Shown here: positions 58,072 through 64,000 of the stretch, one piece after another
How positions within the stretch are numbered: the first letter of the stretch is position 1
Layout: each line of letters begins with the position of its first letter
Source: Apostichopus japonicus
Lineage: Eukaryota > Echinodermata > Holothuroidea > Aspidochirotida > Stichopodidae
Assembly (NCBI RefSeq): GCF_037975245.1
Contig: NC_092567.1
Span: 15,803,876-15,867,875, forward strand
Length of the DNA stretch: 64,000 bases
Reading direction: 5' to 3'
Notes under the pieces: generated by a model
Told to the model about the DNA's origin: nothing
Databases searched by the model: none
Seen by the model: only the letters and a program-made list of their open reading frames with translations
Program-made: the position numbers and the translations under genes

Positions 58072-61000
58072 ATGGCATCTTGTGAAAGTTTGTACGATGT
58101 ACTTGGCGTTTCAAACAATGTCAGTCCTGAAGAAATGAAGAAAAGATATCATGAAAGACTCGTAAAGGTTGAGAAACACTGTGAACGCTCGACTAATCGG
58201 ATCCAAAGGCGATCTCCTAGCAAAGATAGTATAGGCTAGGCCTAGCCTATCACATATAAAACCATAGGCTAGGTCTACTGTATGTTTGGTTTGTAGGCTT
58301 AAGTAGGTCTAGCCTAGGCCTATATACATTTACCGTACGTGTACGTGTTTTACTTTCAATGGTTTTTGGCCAGTAAATAAATTGAATTTCTCAGGACGCA
58401 ATCAGTTTATATTCACATGATGTTTTCTTGTAATCTCTATAGGGTGAATAACAGTTAGTTCTTCAAAGAACTTCCTCATTTTTTGATCCTGTAGTGATCA
58501 ACCACCTCGGCAGCTCAAAATATTAGGGTGATGAGAATAGACCCTCGTTCATTTAGGTGCGATTTCAGACAGAACCACATCTTTCAACTAGCTCGTTAAT
58601 ATGCACATAATACACACAGAATATACATCTGGTGTTCAACATCTGATTCTATCTTTGTTCAGCTACTGGGGGGAAATATGGGACAAGCTAAAACGAATGA
58701 CAGCGAATGACAATTGACTTTGTACAGGGTAAATTACCATTTGCGAATGACAGTGAATGACAACGAAGGACAGTGTTGAGTGGAGATAGAATGATTAACG
58801 GAGTGGAGTAAATGCGGTTATTGGTTTTCTGCGCAAAAATGATTTGAGGAAAATCGCATGTTACGTGGTTGTAGGGTTTTGGTGTAATTTACGGATAGAA
58901 ACCACAGGGAAAGATTTTGTGTGAGAATGCGCTTGAGTGCTGTGCTTTTTACCTCTGTAGATTTATATAGAAAGATAACTGAAGCCGTTTCAAGATTATA
59001 GAATTGTTATTTTGTAACAATTAATATCGGCAAAATGACGTAAAATTTACTTTTTAAAATCAGACTTACAATTTCGCTTACTATAAGGTGCATTTTTATC
59101 TTGTCCGTACTTTACTAGATCTAGATACCCACGAAGTCTGAACTGTGATATCCGGTTGAAGCAAATGTCTGTGCTGTCATTATTGTCATTTGTTTTAGTC
59201 AACGCATTTTTTTAGTGTGAACAACATATTGTCATTCGTTATGTGTAACGCAATTGTCATTCGTTTTAGTAACACCCGGAAATATGTTAACAGACTATGT
59301 TATTCGCCTGGCAGACCTATAAAGATGGCACTTACACCTTATTTGATTGTTTTATTCAATTTGCTTGTCAGCCAGAGAAACATTACTATAGTTTTTCTTA
59401 TTTCATCCAACTTAAATCGCTGACTAGCACAACTTAGTAGGTTGTAACAGCTACAGTAGGTGAGAGACAATAATAATTTATCCCTGCCAAACTGCTGGCT
59501 GTCAAGTCACCGCTGCATGGGCTTTAAGAATAGATACTTAAAAATACTAAATATTAGCCTAACTTAAACAGTGGAAATATTGTCCATCTTGAAACCCCAT
59601 CGATCACATTGACTGTATTTATAGAGATGTTTAAAAGCACTAAGACCTGTACTGTATGTCCTTTCTGTTGCAGTATTCGCCTGATAAACTTGGCCATGGT
59701 GCAGATAAAGAAGAAATCGAGAAAGCGATGCAACTGTATCTCAAACTGCAAGAAGCCTGGAAAATTCTGAACGATCCAGAAAAGAAAAGACGATATGATG
59801 CAGAGCTTGCAGGTAACTTTACTAGTTGAAGGTTTACTTTACAGTTTTATTCTATCTTGAGTCGATCACTATCTGGTGGCTTTTAAAGAGAGATTGCAGA
59901 GAGTTGACTTTGCTCCTCTCTTATCTGTGGAAGGAGGAGTGGGAGGTGCCCATGAAGTAAGGGCAGATAAGAAAGCACAGGTTGACTGGGAGACATGTAA
60001 GTATCATCACTAGTATCTCGAACCAGTATCTCTGCGGAATTATGTAATCAATTGCGATATTCAAGCAAAATCGCATCCGGAAAAGGCAAAATTATGAGTG
60101 GTGGAATTCAAGTGTTCAATACACTGTTAACAATTATCAGGCACTTCAGAAATGAACATTGTCCATTTGTTTAGGCGCGATAGACCTTGAGTTTAACTAT
60201 ATATATAGAGCCCATTCCGTATTTTGCGGTAGTGATCTTCGGCTTTCCTGCATAGGGCCCTATCCTGTCAGTCCTAGCAGTGCCATAGACATGACTCTGG
60301 CTCCTTATGTGTGGAATCTTTCCTGTTTACAGATCTCCAAAGATTTTGTAAAGCCGTGCAACATATATCTCAATCTATTGGCTCTAGAGTTGTGAAGATA
60401 TGTATTAATAGGTCTCAGCTTCAATAGTCAGAGAAGCATTGTATAAGATAATAAGACCAGTATTATTTCCATTTTTGGAACTTGGATACAATTATAATGA
60501 TGCTCAGTTTGGTGAATGTGATTGAAAATACCTCAAAATAGCTTTCTGGTTGCTTGATGACAAGAGGTGTGTAAAGTTGCCAATCGAATGGTGGGCAACA
60601 TTCCGTTGCTAAAATGTGCTACATATCAGTGGTAAAAGCAGTATGTTAATTTGAATATGTCACACAATGTGTGAATTAGGGAATGTGCATGTACTTTGCT
60701 CAGAAGTGTTTTCGTCAGCGATTTCTCAAGGGACAGATATCACAGAACTCACTGTGTGAATTTAGAGTGTGAATTTAGAGTGTGAATTTAGAGTGTGAAT
60801 TTAGAGTGTGAATTTAGAGTGTGAATTTAGAGTGTGAATTTAGAGTGTGAATTTAGAGTGTGAATTTAGAGTGTGAATTTAGAGTGTGAATTTAGAGTGT
60901 GAAGTTAGAGTGTGAAGTTAGAGTGTGAATTTAGAATGTGAATTTAGAGTGTGACTGGAGATCCCCATTGTCACTGAATCTCTGTCTTATGTCTGCTGTT

Positions 61001-62889
61001 ATTGAGCAACCTATTTAACATTTTCCTTCCAAACCTTTGTTTAACACTTGTGCTTTCTTCATCCTTGACAATATCACAAATACAGCGGTTTGGTATTAAC
61101 TATCCTTAATAAAAATAAAAGTGCCACTTCTGAGGAGCACTTTTCTGGCCCAACTGGCTCGAAATTTTTAAATAAAACTTTACTTTATAATCATTTATTT
61201 TGCAGCAAAGTCATTGAGATATGAGTCCCCGTCAGAGAACGCGGTCGACGTATCCGAAATGGACTATGACTCTGGTAGATATCATTTTAGATCTTTCAAA
61301 TATTCTTTAAGTGATTTTAAATGTTCCTAACAGGGTACAGTTTGCATCGTGAACATTTCATCAGGTGGTGGTGGCGCCATTGCATAACAGAAATGGACTG
61401 CGTAAAAGTTAAGAGGCCTGATGTTTCAATCCTAGCAGGATCTTGAAAAAATTTTCAGAGGCTGAATGACAAGTTACAGTTACAGCAATTGACTCCTGTA
61501 AAATCTAGACATTATAACATAATATTGCATTTTTCCAACCAGGAAATTAGACATAAACATTAGAGGTTATCAAATCATGTACAGATTCTTCTTTATTGGA
61601 AGTACATAGTAGGAATATGTACTCCAAATTTGTGTGAGAATATTAAATGGCTTGTATTGAAGAGAGAAAAGTTTTCTTTCCAACATAATATGCAGCTTTT
61701 AATGTAGTTCCGTTGTCTGAAAATTTTGCTTGGATTTACTACTGACCAATATAAACCGATAACAAGTGTAAACTACAGCATGTATTATTCTGATTTTGTC
61801 TGTGTACCTGGATTGATATTTGCTATAAACAAAGTCTATAACTTAGAAATTATACATTTTCTTCGGGGCAAAATTTTATGGACTTTTTCTTTTGGTCCCT
61901 CGGACATTCGTGCCTCACATTTTGGTTGTCCGACCAGCAAATTTGGTTGCCCAAAGTTTTCTTTAACAATGATATGTACTTTGAAAATAATATGTACACT
62001 GTAGGAGAGATTTGTAGTTTCATGAATATGACAACAACATTTGGGTGAAACCAGTGTATCATTTTTACCTTTGTGGGGGGGGGGGGGTCACTATACTTAA
62101 CATGCTATCTAAGTTTGATGGAAACTAGTAGTCGTCCAACGAACAGCCTCCACAGCTGATTTTCGTTGTCCCAACGAAAGATTTGGACGACATGAATGCA
62201 ATCAAAAATTTGCCTTGCTGTTGTTGCATAGACTTGAAGCATGTATATATATTTTTTCCATATTTTGGTATAGACTTTGTAATAACATTGTCAGAACCAT
62301 AATTGTGTTATAGTTTTAAAGGGTGTGAAGACTCGCACAAAACATTAATCTGACCTAATTTCTGAACGAGGTGTAACAGAAGTGTTAGACACCACCATTG
62401 ATCCCAGAAAATACACACACACAGCTTGCTACCATCGGTAATTTGACACTAGTGTACAGTCAGTACATAGCTGCGGTCAATACCCACAGCACAGTGTACA
62501 AACAATACAGCGATGGACATCTCAGGTCCAGCTAAAGATAACAAGGTATCACGTTTCATTACTGTACTGTCTGCATTTTGTAGCAACACAAACAAAACGT
62601 CACTTGCAAGCAATGGAAAGTTAACTTTTTGAGATGGTTTTTGCGGTTTGGGGCGAGTCTTCAACGCCCGTTTAAGTTTATGGTCAAGGGCCTTGGAGAT
62701 AATATCTGTTTTGTGCGTTATATTTTGGTTAAATGTTTACGTTTTACAGATGAAGACGTCTACTTTTACCATTGCCGGTGTGGAGGAGACTTTGAGTTTC
62801 GTGGTCCATCAGTACCAACAGATATCACATGTAATACTTGCTCTTTAAGCTTATGTGTGACTGCAAACAGAGGCAATGGCAATACTTGA
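58072..62889 (+). CDS. DNAJC24: DPH4 / DNAJC24: J-domain protein of diphthamide synthesis, four exons
   Basis: Exons 58072-58167, 59674-59812, 61206-61274 and 62750-62889 join in frame to 147 codons plus TGA, close to the length of animal DPH4. The protein is a cytosolic electron-carrier/co-chaperone for the first step of diphthamide formation on elongation factor 2. Exons 1-2 encode the J domain (LYDVLGVSNNVSPEEMKKRYHERLVK, then DKLGHG, LKLQEAWKILNDPEKKRRYD). Exon 4 encodes the CSL-type zinc-binding domain: CRCGGDFEF and CNTCSL provide the four Cys. The His of the J-domain HPD motif is Ser (YSPDK at the start of exon 2). The ATG context is gacaATGg, with a purine at -3 and G at +4. Upstream neighbour Caprin is divergent. 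Introns hold a 13-bp minisatellite and a TTAA-flanked MITE. Confidence 0.92.
60755..60955. repeat. 13-bp minisatellite in DPH4 intron 2
   Basis: About 14 tandem copies of gtgtgaatttaga, the last few with single-base changes (gaagttaga, gaatgtgaa). Located between exons 2 and 3. No splice or coding signal is apparent. Confidence 0.97.
62317..62686. mobile_element. TTAA-flanked MITE (piggyBac-like), copy 2
   Basis: Flanked by TTAA (62317-62320 and 62683-62686). Terminal inverted repeats are AGGGTGTGAAGACTCGC at the left and ACGGGCGTTGAAGACTCGC as the complement of the right end. It is the inverted homologue of 45543-45912. It ends about 65 bp before DPH4 exon 4, so it sits close to that exon's branch-point region. 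Confidence 0.8.
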
Positions 62890-63469
62890 AGGTGAGTCAT
62901 AAGTCAGACCAACACATGTTACTCTGTGTGTTTTTTAGTACTTCCAAGTTCTTGTGTGTTTTCAAAGTACTTCCAAGTTCTTGGGGTGTTAAAAACTCTT
63001 TCAAAGAAGTTGCACGACATAAATTTCTCCTCTCATCAACTAACTCAAGTGGTAGCTTTTTTGGTTCCATGAGTTGATGTTATTTAATATGGATAAAGTG
63101 GTACATTGGGTTGTCTTTACAGCATCTGGTTATCTCCAGTGTGGGACATAAGGTGGAGAAGGTAGTAATAAGTACACACATGCTCAGAAACTATTGAGAA
63201 AGATTCATTCGACAGGCAACGGACACATGGTCATTTTCTTGTAAAACTGTATTCTGCTCTTGAGTTTGACACCATCTGTATATACAACAAAAATTTGAGA
63301 GCTTTAAGAGAAGATGTTTTACCTCAATAGGTTTAATAGTGCATATAAAACTCACTGAAGAGCCAGCATACTTAACAGACCAAAACTCAGCTGGAACGTA
63401 AAATGGGCACCTTGTTTTTATTAAGTCACCAACCCTTCCCTTCGCAAGCCCTTTAAAGCAGCATTTTGC
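62890..63469. other. 3' flank of DPH4
   Basis: Probably includes the DPH4 3' untranslated region; a weak GATAAAG motif lies near 63092. No other gene is supported. Confidence 0.4.
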
Positions 63470-64000
63470 ATCCTTTTCTATGGTTTTTCTCAACCTCACT
63501 GATTCCATGATACCATAACTACATACATAACTAGCTTATCTATTCAAATATTACTTCAAATGGTGACATAAAAGTCGAAAAAGTTACACATTTCAACTTT
63601 GTTTTTCGCGAAGATATTCTCCGTTGGGATCCAAATAAACCTCGTCCATAATATGAATATTTAAAAGCTACGAACGTCATTGGCCAATAAATACTACAAC
63701 ATTATGCTTGATTGTGTAGATTGTCTATGGCAGTTGTACCAGGGAGCTGTTTGAGTCCAGCTCGCTGGTTGTACCAAGTTACCAATTCGACGTTTTGAAT
63801 CTATTTCTAGCAACAGCTCATAATTCATCCTGCATCTCTGATTGGTTGAATTCAAACTAGTGGGTTGGGGGAACTGTATGCGATTATTATTAAATGTGTA
63901 ATTTGTCGGTGTACACTTTTCTCATTATCTGCAAATATCCTTGATTACTCGCCAATTAACGCTTTTGGCAAGGCAAAAACTTGGCTAATATCTTAGTTTG
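63470..64000. repeat. Dispersed repeat, inverted copy of 41940-42410
   Basis: Reverse-complement similarity to the repeat inside Caprin, including the segment around tttaaagcagcattttgc, caaatggtgacataaaagtc and gattggttgaattcaaactag. It runs off the right end of the window, so its full length is unknown. Confidence 0.8.

Overview
This is a eukaryotic nuclear window. It is AT-rich and low in gene density, with small phased exons, long introns, truncated LINEs, tRNA-derived SINEs, TTAA-flanked MITEs and several minisatellites. The protein content (a full-length Caprin, a DPH4/DNAJC24 J-protein, immunoglobulin-domain receptors) indicates a metazoan. My best inference is a marine deuterostome invertebrate, most likely an echinoderm and possibly a sea cucumber; the sequence alone does not prove this.

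Left part (1-25 kb): an immune-receptor-like neighbourhood. On the + strand at 13.5-17.9 kb six exons with matching phases give a 490-residue protein: signal peptide, two Ig-like domains, one transmembrane helix, a short acidic linker and a cytoplasmic domain that resembles a degenerate NACHT ATPase (Walker-A lysine replaced by Glu). On the - strand at 6.8-7.3 kb lies a second, partial Ig gene whose signal exon (64 nt) and Ig exon (312 nt) have the same sizes and phases as exons of the first. A possible transmembrane exon follows it at 4.5-4.6 kb. Positions 1-3255 are repeated in direct orientation at about 18295-22612, just 3' of the Ig/NACHT-like gene. This suggests a tandemly expanded cluster that continues left of the window. 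The second copy carries a 1.27-kb DNA-transposon insertion. A LINE 3' end (22.8-23.4 kb) and a decayed beta-propeller-like pseudogene (24.3-25.1 kb) follow.

Middle (25-32 kb): no gene. It holds a long (TA)n tract, a satellite-like array with a period near 320 bp, and dispersed transposon fragments.

Right part (32.9-62.9 kb): two ordinary cellular genes head to head. Caprin (- strand, 16 coding exons, 32949-55098, 849 codons in my model) has the HR1 dimerisation region, a G3BP-type short motif, a Gln-rich stretch and a C-terminal RGG region. DPH4/DNAJC24 (+ strand, 4 exons, 58072-62889, 147 residues) has a J domain and a CSL-type zinc-binding domain. About 3 kb separates their start codons. 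Caprin is an RNA-granule and translation-control protein; DPH4 serves diphthamide synthesis on elongation factor 2.

The two most unusual signals are the Ig-TM-pseudoNACHT receptor, and three independent minisatellite arrays inside Caprin. Each array amplifies an exon edge with its splice site, so most repeat units look like small phase-matched cassette exons. The J-domain HPD motif of the DPH4 gene reads SPD.
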